64,000 bases of DNA from Hawksworthiomyces lignivorus (lineage: Eukaryota > Ascomycota > Sordariomycetes > Ophiostomatales > Ophiostomataceae): contig NTMA01000115.1 in NCBI GenBank assembly GCA_002917075.1, forward strand, positions 62,001 through 126,000, read 5' to 3'. Positions 8,979 through 19,579 of the stretch are shown here, piece by piece; the stretch's first letter is position 1; each line of letters begins with the position of its first letter. The position numbers and the translations under genes were made by a program. The notes under the pieces are model-generated. The model did no database searches, was not told where the DNA came from, and saw nothing but the letters and a program-made list of their open reading frames with translations.

Positions 8979-11539
8979 AGCAAGATAGGGTGAGACGAAA
9001 TAAGAAACCTCCAGAAATCATTCGTACCATTGCTCGAAGCCAGGGATGAAAGAAGAGCTGCAGCTTGCCTGGGCAGAAGTGAGATCCATTTTTTAGGTTA
9101 TCGTCCAGACCTTTTTTTAGCGGGTCCAAACGATAAATCTTTACACGGCGAGCAGTGGAAGGGATGGACCAATCACAGACGGCGACATTGGCGATCTGAA
9201 GCAAGGCTACACAGAAAACGTCATTTTCATTTAAAGAGAGGCTCTTTGCGTGTATTTTATTTTCATTTTGCTTTGCTTTCCGATATTAGGTAGTCTCTAG
9301 TACGAAATACGAATATTGCTTAGAGTGCTTGATGGTGACTTTGCTGGTGAGAGCTTCGTGCTTCTCGATGTCACAAAGCCCATGGCTCATGACCTCACTC
9401 TTATCTTTACTTTCTCCCCATCTCAATCGTTCCGCGTCTTGTTCAATTTCTCTGACGCTCGTGTCTGAGTACGCTGAACATTCCTGTGGTAAATCGTGTC
9501 ATCGCACAGACAGACGCTGGACAAAATTAAATGAGCACCACAGAATCCGATGGAGATGATGTATGCCTCTAGTCCCTCCCTGTTGAGCTCTTGTCCCGAG
9601 TAGTATTTAATCGTTTTACTCAGCCAGTCTTGGCCATCTAGAGTCTATACTAAGTAGAACCCTCGGGGACAGAAACCACCGTACGATTAACGTGAGAGAT
9701 TATTTCGCATGTGAAGCCAGCCTGTGTAGTAGTAGCTGATAAGAGGATAAAGAAAATATTACAAAATGATCATGATTAAAAATTCAGGCTGTGCCTGTGG
9801 CAAGCCCCCTCGAGTTGACTTGCCAAACGGTAGTCTGAATGCACCCTTTATGTAGCACGAGGTCAGGCCGTTACCTCTCCTGTGATATGCCGGCGATCCT
9901 AGTCTTCGGGAGTCTGTGGCCCTTCTATGGGTTTTCTTGAGTGTTTGATACGGAGTAGAGCATAGTAATGCATGCTCCAGGTTCTCCTCCACTATCTCGC
10001 AGGCGAACATGACAGAGTTTCTACACGTATTTTTTTTGCGTGCGGCAGAGGTGGGCCGCTATGCAGATGTTGCCTGTACGAAATTATGTCATTAGATCGC
10101 TTTCGGCTTTTGTTAGGTGCCGATGGGCTCTGGTCATCTCCTTGCCAGTCCACTGGAGGTGTAGTTAGCAGGCCGCTGCTAGGGTTCGGCCAGACGATGC
10201 CAGCGCGTCTACCATTGGAGCATGTGTGATTTTCGTTCCACGCGACCAGCGTGTTTTCATGTGAAGCACAGTGGTCTGTCGTGATGAAGCGGCCGAGGAT
10301 GGCCGTAACAGCGCGGCATAGAGCCCGTGATTTAACCCGGTAGTCCTCTCGATTCAAGAGTCTATCTGCCCTAGATCAAGTTATATATAGGTCCAATACG
10401 ACGTAGGCCTGCCTCTAAGAAGAGAAAGAAATTTTTTGTGTTTGCACCAAGCGTGGTAGGAAGACCAGTGTTGTAATGTGTAGTGAATCATGTCGATAGC
10501 TCTTTCACTTTGCATCACTCCGAAGTATGAGCGTGTTCTACCAGCGCGATGAATGGCGATCGTATTGGGGGAATCACCGCTGTGAATATCATGCGCGCCC
10601 AGGGGAGGCTGCACCCCCATGTTTAACCTTGACTCTTGTGCGAGGTAGGCTTTGTGTTTTGAGCTGTGTGAGAGTCTCAGTTAGGTGTTTTTAAAGCTAG
10701 CTTCCTATCTAGTTATTGAAACGGGAGAGGACTGCTCAGGCGGTGATCCCATAGATGCAGATAGGCTAGCCGCTTATTACCATACAACAGTCTAGGCGGG
10801 AGCGTAAGCATCGTGAAGTTATGGCCGGGCAACTAAATTAGTGACTCAGGCCACGGATCCGTCTTCAATAAAGCTCTACACCTTTGAAGTGCTTTCTGGC
10901 AGCCGTAGACAATTGCGTTACGGCTTCGTAAGAGAGGTGAAGAGTTCCTTGATTTTTGTTCTATCTCTTAAGCTATCTATCTCTCACCGTGTCTTTATGC
11001 TATCTTTCGAGGCCGTAAACATATTGTTCCACGCCGAGTGACCTAGCCGATCAGTCCTCACCTGATGTTTAAAGAGGTCACGCTCGTCTCTCACACAAAT
11101 ATTTGCTGTCACATGAGCAATGGCAAATCCTGGCCTCCTCTAGTAGCATCAAGACGATATTTTTCATTCAGCTAGTAGGCCTTGATGGGGACCGCTGGGT
11201 GGAAATGTGCAAGCTCGTTTTTGGCTGGTGTAAGTCAGCCCATTGTAGATCTCCTAATTAGCCCGTGAATTTCTACAACCCTCATACAATGCTAACGGAT
11301 GCACACAGGTTAGAATGTACGAGAATATTCTCAAAGCTCAATTAAAAATTATATATTTACCGCTACCCCTTTGACCCTGTAAAGGGCAGAGAGATGTATT
11401 ACAAGTCAAATATATTAGTTATTTTTGCGCATCGATAAAGTGTATCGAGATAGCGCGTTCAAAGTAAAAGTACGCCGTGAATTTTAACAATAACAATAAC
11501 AACAAGTAATAACATGACGGTATCACTTCTTATGTATTG
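8979..11539. other. Gene-poor 2.6-kb spacer with relic sequence
   Basis: No intact gene is supported. It contains SUV3 upstream sequence (about 8979-9300), the MFS relic at 9500-9606 (listed separately) and otherwise degenerate sequence with only short frames. An isolated peptide reading LLGADGLWSS at about 10,110-10,140 recalls the GADG motif of FAD monooxygenases but has no supporting context. Confidence 0.5.
9500..9606 (-). pseudogene. Relic of an MFS monocarboxylate-type transporter C-terminus
   Basis: About 105 bases align closely with the 3' end of the intact transporter gene at 16952-18668 (matching part about 17000-17100, same orientation). Both contain ATCGGATTCTGTGG(T/C)GCTC and CTGTCTGTGCG on the reverse strand. 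Translated in reverse, the relic reads YSGQELNREGLEAYIISIGF, against YSRQELHREGPEAYTISIGF in the intact gene. The rest of the gene is not recognisable here, and stop codons lie just upstream in the aligned frame. It is therefore a decayed fragment of a paralogue or an old partial duplication. Confidence 0.72.
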
Positions 11540-14500
11540 TTACGTTTCCAAATCTCCTGTCGAGGGAATGCCCCATACACTTTTTAATTCTCGAATTTCT
11601 TTCATAAATTGAACCTGTGAATATCGTAAAGAGACCTTTTTCTCACCAGCTTTTATATATAGAGCTCCATCTATAATGACTAAACTAGTCGATCTCTCAA
11701 AGCTCATTTTTAATAATTCCTTATACAAAGACTTTAGATATCGACTAGTAATATTTAAAGGCAGCTCTACCTGATTTTCAAGCGTCTCCACTGCTGCCCG
11801 TCGAACGTCGCTATGATGGTCGCCGAGTCGTGTTACAATTGCTTGAAGTATGTCTTGAGGAAGCGCTGTATGGCCCTGAAGCGCCTCTACTGTTGCTCGT
11901 CGGACGTGGTAATCATCGTCGCCGAGTCGTGTTACAATTGCTTGAAGTATGTCTTGAGGAAGCGCCGTATGGCCCTGAAGCGCCTCTATTGCCGCCCATC
12001 GGACGTAGTAATCATCGCCGAGTCGTGCTACAATTGCTTGAAGTATGTCTTGAGGAAGCGCTGTATGGCCGTGAAGCGCCTCTATTGCTGCCCATCGGAC
12101 GTAGTAATCATCGTCGAGTCGTGCTGCAATTGCTTGAAGTATGTCTTGAGGAAGCGCTGTATAGTCCTGAAGCGCCTCTATTGCTGCCCGTTGGACGTCG
12201 CTATGATGGTCGCCGAGTCGTGCTACAATTGCTTGAAGTATGTCTTGAGGAAGCGCTGTATGGCCGTGAAGCGCCTCTATTGCTGCCCATCGGACGTCGC
12301 TATGATCGTCGTCGAGTCGTGCTACAATTGCTTGAAGTATGTCTTGAGGAAGCGCTGTATGGCCCTGAAGCGCCTCTATTGCTGCTCGTCGGACGTTGCT
12401 ATGATCGTCGTCGAGTCGTGCTACAATTGCTTGAAGTATGTCTTGAGGAAGCGCTGTATGGCCCTGAAGCGCCTCTGCTGCTGCTCGTCGGACGTTGCTA
12501 TGATCGTCGTCGAGTCGTGCTACAATTGCTTGAAGTATGTCTTGAGGAAGCGCCGTATGGTCCTGAAGCGCCTTTACTGCTGCCCGTTGGACGTGGTAAT
12601 CATCGTCGTCGAGTCGTGTTACAATTGCTTGAAGTATGTCTTGAGGAAGCGCTGTATGGCCCTGAAGCGCCTTTACTGCTGCTCGTCGGACGTTGCTATG
12701 ATCGTCGTCGAGTCGTGCTACAATTGCTTGAAGTATGTCTTGAGGAAGCGCCGTATGGCCCTGAAGCACCTTTACTGCTGTCCGTCGGACGTTGCTATGA
12801 TCGTCGTCGAGTCGTGCTACAATTGTTTGAAGTATGTCTTGAGGAAGCGCTGTATAGTCCTGAAGCGCCTCTACTGCCGCCCGTTGGACGTGGTAATCAT
12901 CGTCGTCGAGTCGTGTTACAATTGTTTGAAGTATGTCTTGAGGAAGCGCTGTATGGCCGTGAAGCACCTTTACTGCTGTCCGTCGGACGTAGTAATCATC
13001 GTCGTCGAGTCGTGTTACAATTGTTTGAAGTATGTCTTGAGGAAGCGCTGTATGGCCGTGAAGCACCTTTACTGCTGTCCGTCGGACGTAGTAATCATCG
13101 TCGTCGAGTCGTGTTACAATTGTTTGAAGTATGTCTTGAGGAAGCGCTGTATGGCCCTGAAGCGCCTCTACTGCTGTCCGTCGGACGTTGCTATGATCGT
13201 CGTCGAGTCGTGCTGCAATTGCTTGAAGTATGTCTTGAGGAAGCGCTGTATAGCCCTGAAGCGCCTCTACTGCTGTCCGTTGGACGCTGCTATTATCGTC
13301 GCCGAGCCGTGCTGCAATTGCTTCAAGTATGTCTTGAGGAAGCGCTGAATGGCCCTGAAGCGCCTTTACTGCTGTCCGTCGGACGTTGCTATTATTGTCG
13401 TCGAGTCGTGCTGCAATTGCTTGAAGTATGTCTTGAGGAAGCGCTGAATGGCCCTGAAGCGCCTCTACTGCTGCTCATCGGACGCTGCTATTATTGTCGT
13501 CGAGTCGTGCTGCAACTGCTTTAAGAAGATTCCTTGGTAAGGTTGCACGTTGGGGCTTCAACACACGAAGAGCTGCGTGACTTAAGCGCTGAGGCATATT
13601 GACTTCTAGCCATGAATGTGCTAGATCTATAACACTCAATGGGATTACTGGTCGAGTAATAATTGATTCTAACAGTGTGATCTTCGTTGCTTCAGGAACG
13701 ACTTCAGGACCTGATCGTAGGATAATCTCTAGAGCAGGCTCAGGAAATTCTATTTCAGTTACTAAGTGTGAGCGTTTTATAAAGCTGCACTCGAATAGTA
13801 ACCACTCTGATAATCTCTGTTCTAGGCTCTTTCGAAATGTCATTTCTGGCGGCACTTCGCTCAAACAATGCATAATGAGCCGTTGATGTGTAGGACCCAA
13901 AATATCACGCGGCTCCTCCTCAATCATTTGGAAGAAGGCGTCTACTGTTTTCTCAAGTAAGCCGGCAACAAACCGCCAGAAGATATCGTAGCGTGCGTTG
14001 TACTTATGCTCCCGAAGAAAAGTGGCCGGTTTAATGTCAGGAAGGTCGGTATCCTCGTCCCCTTCGCCATCGAGCTTGATAAATTTGAGCGATTTTTTGG
14101 CTTTCCACTGCCGTACAAAATAATGCGCTGCGAAGTACTCTTGGAACGTCAGGTGCAGAAAGTGGTAACTGCTGTTGCTGTCGTCTGGTAAAGGGTCTGA
14201 CGTCCGTAGAAATGAGAGGCGCGCAAGGGTGATATTTAACGGAATTTGCTCCCCAGGCGGTGTAAAGTGCCCTGATATTGCGTTCCGGTGCTTTGGCTGG
14301 AAGTCAATCACATCATTGTGCAGCCCTGTAAAAGCTAAGCCCTCAAGAAGATAGAGCTCAGCCGTGACGGATTTTTCGACATCTATTGGAAGAAGTTGCT
14401 GGACATAAGCATTTGTCGCTTGCTGTCCGTTATATATTTTTTTCTCTAATCGAACAATGTCTTTCTTCCATAACCTTTGCTCGATAGCTCGATAGAGGGC

Positions 14501-16492
14501 TGTCATTGTTTGCAGAATAGGTTTGCTATCAAAACTATCCCACGTGTAACAAATTGCATCCAACTGAATCGGGATCCGGACAAGTCCTTGAACTAGTCGA
14601 TGCTCTTGAAGATATGATCGAATCTTCTCCAACTTTTCCGAATCTGGTTTTCCCGTTTCTGGATCAATGAAGGCCTTATCTATATAAGCGTTCACTTGAT
14701 CGGGATAAAATCCAATCGTTTCCAATTCCAGATGAATAGGATCTAGTCCACGCGGAAGTACTGCGTTTGGCCGGGACGTGATGATAACGTTGGGTTGATT
14801 CAAGAGGTGTTTGAGGAAACGTAACATATCACCATCTAAGTCCTGGAACACTTCGTCGAGACCGTCGAGAATAAACAACGTTCTGCCACCTTTAGTGTCG
14901 TCTAATTTTTGGCATAATGCACTAGCAAGATCTTGGGCCTGGGGGTTAAAAAAGTATTCATGCTGAAGCAGAAGTTCCATGTTATATCCAGGAACGCGGC
15001 GCCGCTCTTCCTGCTTCAGATTCCGCAAGGGCAACCAAAGCACGCGATCGAACAAGTCCCACCACGCCTGCCACTCTTTGCCATGTGTAAATTCATAGAC
15101 AATCTTCTTACACAAAGTAGTCTTACCCACTCCTGCCCGACCACGAATTAGAATCCGAGTTGGTCGTCTCTCCTGGCCGTCGCGTGTTTTGCGAGGTTCA
15201 AATAGAGTCGGCAGCAAAACCTCGATAGTCTTGTCCGGTCTCTCAATTTTCAGCCGTGCGGAAAGCGAAAACGGAGAAACCTTTTGCGTTATAACCTCTT
15301 CGTCCGAGTGGCGAGCATTCTCTGCGGATTGCTCTACAACGGCAAGATTGATATAACACCGATCCATCGGAAGGAGGTCACCCGAGAGCCGTTCAATCTC
15401 AAGGTTTTTCAGAGAGTAGCGTTTTTCCCGGATCCAAGCATCCGCCCTCTCAATAGGTCGCCCGCTGCGAATACGGCAAAGAAGATCACCAAGGACATTG
15501 GCGACAGAAACGTACGCTGGGTCATCCCGCCCATAAAATTTATTCATCGTTATGTGGGGTCGATCGAGGGGAATGGGGCGTCGAACAACGTCTAGAGTCG
15601 CAGAGGATTGATCTACTAGCTGAGGAATGTTAGCTCCTACGGAATACGATTTAAGCACGAGAGCAAACACGCATACCACATCCCCTTGAGCGAAATAGCC
15701 GGACAGCCAGGAAGCTCGTTTGCGCAAGAGATTCGACTTGCCAGTCTCGTAGAAGGTGAACACATTATGTGTAAGATCGTTTTCTTGACAGAAAGCAGTA
15801 AAGCTGCGCACGAGTTCTCCAAGCTCGAAAGTCGGAGTTACGTACTCGATCTGGTTGGAGACTTTCATGTTTTGGATCGAAGCTAAGAACCGTAGACTCG
15901 GCTTGGCCCATTTTGCCACTTGTTCGAACGACGTACCACGGAAAGGCGTGGCGAGAAAGATGATTCCGCGAGTCGCTTTTCTAACCGAAAGGTATTCACC
16001 GCTGGCCATATCTAGCGCCTTTATCAAGAGGATGCCGCCAAGACATGACGCGATGAAGACAATTGGCCGATCGTCCCTGCTCGGTTGGCCATTCGTTGCG
16101 GGATGCCGGCCACTAATGCCGGAAAGCAAGAGCCGGGCGAGCTCCTCAATCGTCTTTTGGACAAAGTTTGGCGGTTCGAGGAGGTCGGCCGGCCAGTCAC
16201 AGGTGAAGATGCGCGCGGTCGGAAAGCGCTGGGGCAGCATCTGCGGGTCTTCCAGCCAGTTGACATTCCGCTCGCTGTCCTCCCATGTCCATGTATTCGG
16301 GGACTTCGCATCAAGGCCATGAATAGCGATAATATCCACATCTGTTTCAACATTGTTCTCGGAGGAAGGGTAGACTTGGCGGAGACAGACACTCCGTGGC
16401 GTGGACCGTTCGGACCCCGGTTTTTTTGGGGCAGGGCGGTCCCCGACCCGGCCAAGCCCCGCGTTGGAAGGCGATTTTGGTCGAGAATGCAT
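11540..16492 (-). CDS. NLR-like protein: alpha/beta hydrolase - NACHT - HEAT-like repeats, interrupted by an in-frame TGA
   Basis: One reverse-strand frame runs from ATG 16492 to the stop at 11540-11542 (1651 codons) and is broken only by TGA at 13475-13477. If translation stops there, the product is 1005 aa. N-terminal hydrolase-like domain (about residues 50-250): IIAIHGLDAKSPNTW, and a nucleophile-elbow-like FIASCLGG with Cys where Ser is usual. NACHT NTPase: RGRAGVGKTTLCKK (Walker A, about 447) and LFILDGLDEVF (Walker B, about 540), then FLHLTFQEYFAAHYF. HEAT-like repeats begin near residue 960; nearly all of the array lies beyond the TGA. Family knowledge: fungal NLRs with such architectures act in non-self recognition and regulated cell death. 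No good splice pair that would remove the TGA was seen. It may be a recent pseudogene, a truncated receptor, or a readthrough or sequencing case. Confidence 0.85.
11768..13543 (-). repeat. Eighteen tandem 99-bp (33-aa) HEAT-like repeat units
   Basis: Reverse-strand translation gives 18 consecutive units of the pattern ALPQDILQAIVARLDDDHSN followed by VRRAAVEALQGHT. Sixteen units are 33 aa and two neighbouring units (about 12,000-12,200) are 32 aa, which accounts exactly for the 1776-bp length. Units differ mainly at the DDDHSN/DDDYHV/DDNNSS stretch and at the residue after VR. Most of the rest is nearly identical at DNA level. The unit length is a multiple of three, so other frames stay open for more than 500 codons and make false genes on the forward strand. 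Confidence 0.95.
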
Positions 16493-16951
16493 GAAATCTT
16501 TAGATAGAAATGATAAAGGTTATTGTCGCGCTAGTTAGAAAAAAATCAAGGCGGGCTTGACGGATGGCTTGCTTCAGCTGCTACCAGGTAATGGATCTCG
16601 GCGCTAAGAATTCTACGAACTTGCTCAGTACACCAGCGGATGCTCAAGACATTTCAATCCTGCTTCGGTAAGGCTGGCTAGTGATAGCGGTTAGGTCGCG
16701 CCAGCAAATGGCACATCAGCACTCAACCATTTCTCTGCCGCGGGGTTGGGTACGAACATAGCTGGTTAGAGCCGCCACATTCTATGACTCGTTAAGTTGG
16801 TGGCGCAGCACCACGGCGCCGGATGCCTGGTCTACAACCATCCAAGACCGCGTATTATCCTTCTACTTCTACACCGCTGAGAAGCGATAGAGCCTATGTA
16901 ATGTCCCTTCATTTCCTCTTCTCGATTTTTCTGTGTATTTTTCAATTTATC
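16493..16951. other. Intergenic between NLR gene and MFS transporter
   Basis: Promoter side of the NLR-like gene and 3' side of the transporter. No gene or clear motif was seen. Confidence 0.45.
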
Positions 16952-18668
16952 TTACAGATGTGTTTGTGTTTTCTTCATTTTCATGTAGTAGATCTTTGCA
17001 CCGCACAGACAGATGCTGGACAAAATAAAAAGAGCACCGCAGAATCCGATGGAGATGGTGTAGGCCTCGGGACCCTCTCTGTGGAGCTCTTGTCGTGAGT
17101 AATTCAGCAGCCAGATAGCTGAAGGACTCGAAAAAGCCGCCGCAGGTGCCAGAGATAACCAGAATACAGCAAGTACTGAGCCGGAGCGAGAGGCACCCAC
17201 CAGATCTGCTGTGACTGGCGCCGCCGCCTGCCACACGGAGCCGCCGGTGCATCCTTGGACGATGGCGAAGACGGCCATCAGCGCAAAAGACCGCGCCGGC
17301 AGCCAGAAGGCCCAGCATGAAATACCGGAGACTACGTTGAGCAGAATCGCCACACTGATGCGGCCGCCCGCGTCCAGGAGCCGCCCGGTCAGGGGCCGTC
17401 CCAGCAAGAAACCCCCAGCGAGCAGCGACTGCAGAGCCGCTGCTTGTGTCTGCGAGAGGCCCAGGCCGCCGGTCGAAAACGACGCAATCGTGTACATTGC
17501 AATACAAAAGCCCATCACTGTCGTAGTCCATGTCAGCGAGCTATATGCAGCAGCGTTCTTAGGAACCAAAACTCTTGTTCGAATGAACACGTACTTCCCG
17601 CAAAGCCCCATGTCCACACCCATATAAACCCAGGGTGGTACAACCAGGAAACCTTTAACGGCTCCAGTCGTTTTCCAGAGTCGACTGGCCCCTTGCGCAA
17701 TAGAAAGAGACAGGGCAGGAGAACAGCCGCGGATATGGCCCCGTTGATCAGCAAGGCATTTTTCATTGACAGCTTCTCGATGAGCACCCTGGTCGTATTC
17801 GAAATGATGAGCCCGCCAAGTCCCGAGCCGCCATTTGCGATGCCTTGTGCTAATCCAAGCTTACGATCAAACCATTGAACCAAGATGAGTTGTGTACTGG
17901 TCATAATCTAGAGAACGAATCAGACAGAGGCACATTTTATTTGTCTTCTTTCGGTATGGTAAAAATGGCCTTACACATCCTAAGCCTATCTCATGAATCA
18001 GAATGAATCCTTGAGTGTCCTGAATAATTTATGATTGCTGACGAAATGTTTACTTACCGATTCCAAAGACCACTCCTTGGCAGACAAGATACGGGCCGAA
18101 AGAGGTGCAGATGCCAGCGAGACATTGACCTAGTACTACTCCTAGCATTCCTTTTTTTTTTTTCAGGATTTAGCATATATTGACCTTGTGAGGTGCCAAA
18201 AGCATAAAATTTCATTGAAATCGGTGAATGATTCCCACCTATGGAAAGAGGTACTTTAAAGCCAAATTTAAAGATGAGGATATTGACTAAGGGGGCGGAA
18301 AGCAGCGCTATTCCAATCGAGAGACCGCCCACGAATCCATACCGCAACGTGGATCCGCCAGCAATTGACTCTTGGTCAATTAAAAATGAGACGTATATGC
18401 CGAATGTGGTGTTGATTCCTGACACTTGTTACTATTGCTTGACAATGCAGAGCACTCTGATTACCACCATCCGTCTCTTACCCCAAGATACAGCAACAGA
18501 AGCAAGACAACCACCAACAATAACCCACCCATACGCTCCGTCTGCTCCCTTGACTGTTTTATTGTCGCTTCTGTCTGAGTCTGAACCTTCCTCGATTCCA
18601 GCAACTGGATGAACACATGGCTCTGTTCCTGTTGATTTCTCAGGTGGCTTCTGAAAGAATTTAGACAT
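16952..18668 (-). CDS. MFS transporter, monocarboxylate transporter (MCT/Mch)-like
   Basis: Six exons on the reverse strand, 18668-18482, 18418-18239, 18141-18058, 17985-17975, 17907-17595 and 17517-16952, give 446 aa. Joins were chosen by frame, GT-AG ends and family fit. The 11-nt exon at 17975-17985 restores GIGLGCIMTSTQ, which has the spacing expected between membrane segments 4 and 5. The protein has a short polar N-terminus, then DGAYGWVIVGGCLASVAVSW (TM1, MCT signature DGGWGW-like), INTTFGIYVSF, QWFDRKLGLAQGIANGGSG and SQTQAAALQSLLAGGFLLGR. It probably moves a monocarboxylate or related small acid across the plasma membrane. The substrate is not readable from sequence. It is divergent from the Zn2Cys6 gene at 19.6 kb, a possible regulator. 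Confidence 0.85.
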
Positions 18669-19579
18669 CAAGTCAATGGCCTCGTAGGCGACATATCAAA
18701 TAAAGCCCAGCTGAAAGCTTTTAGATGCTGATAAGGAAGATTCTTCTTGCTTCTGTGCATAGAAAAAAATCATATATAAATTGGGATTTCCGCCTGGAGC
18801 GTGCTTCGACTACTTCCTAACGGCGAATCCATCGTGGAGCAGCGCCCAACGCCGAACCAACGCCGTGGCAGCAAAGGAGGAACCGGCAATTGGGAAAATT
18901 CTTCACATCTTGGGATTCTTTATCTATGAAAGTTAACTCATCTATTACTTAACAGAAAAGGAACGATCACACCCAAAACAACAGATCATTTCGTTATCAG
19001 ACAACGTCGCCGTTCTGGAAACAAGAGGACCAACTTGGGCCGGCCGTCCAGACTCAATACCACGCCGAAGAGCACCGACGGACCGGCCGACAACCGTTTC
19101 ATCCATAGATAGGCTAAGAGCTAGCAGAAATTAGAAGGAAATAAAGAGCAAAGCTTCGAAAAAAAAAAATGGAGAGGGAAGTCGGAGCTCAGATATGGCC
19201 GAGAACTACTTATCGTGTAAGTCGGGTCACGTGAAGCTAGTAGACGGCGACCAAAAGATAAGCCAACCAATGGAGATAAGAAGGCGGCCCGGAACGCCGT
19301 TATCTAGCGCGCGCTGTTGATAGATACCATTTCTAAACAGCGCTTCCCATCTGCTTCTCTCTTTCACCGTGACGCATATCTACTTTAATATAACCCCCGT
19401 CCGTTTCATTCTTTGTCCGACCCTCTGGACGGCGTTCTCTGCTGGGGTTTTTGTGTCATTTCTGTCCAACGCGGCATTGTCTGGGGCCGCGACAAGCCAG
19501 TCAGCAGAGCCCGCCAGCGAGCCTTACACCCTGTGGAGAGCGGCATTTGAACCTCCCCCGCCTTTCTGCCGTCGGCGTG
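18669..19579. promoter_or_regulatory. Divergent intergenic region between MFS transporter and Zn2Cys6 factor
   Basis: A 911-bp region between two head-to-head genes probably holds both promoters. The hexamer CGGCCG occurs at 19041-19046 and 19084-19089; paired CGG/CCG triplets are the kind of site Zn2Cys6 proteins bind. Whether these are used is an inference. No further gene is seen. Confidence 0.4.

Noticed and set aside
10072..10229. LLGADGLWSS peptide recalling the GADG motif of FAD monooxygenases
   Set aside because: A single short motif with no flanking FAD-binding sequence or extended frame, so chance is the simplest explanation.
11813..13524. Two forward-strand open frames of 511 and 564 codons across the HEAT array
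   Set aside because: The 99-bp repeat length is a multiple of three, so any stop-free frame in one unit stays open in all. The peptides are shadows of the reverse-strand HEAT-like repeats.
11768..13543. Direct repeats considered as a CRISPR-like array
   Set aside because: There are no unique spacers; the units are contiguous, in frame and encode HEAT-like helices in a eukaryotic gene.
13380..13560. An intron that would remove the TGA from the NLR gene
   Set aside because: No donor resembling GTAAGT or GTATGT was found on the coding strand around the TGA with a matching in-phase acceptor; the neighbouring GTATGT strings are on the opposite strand.
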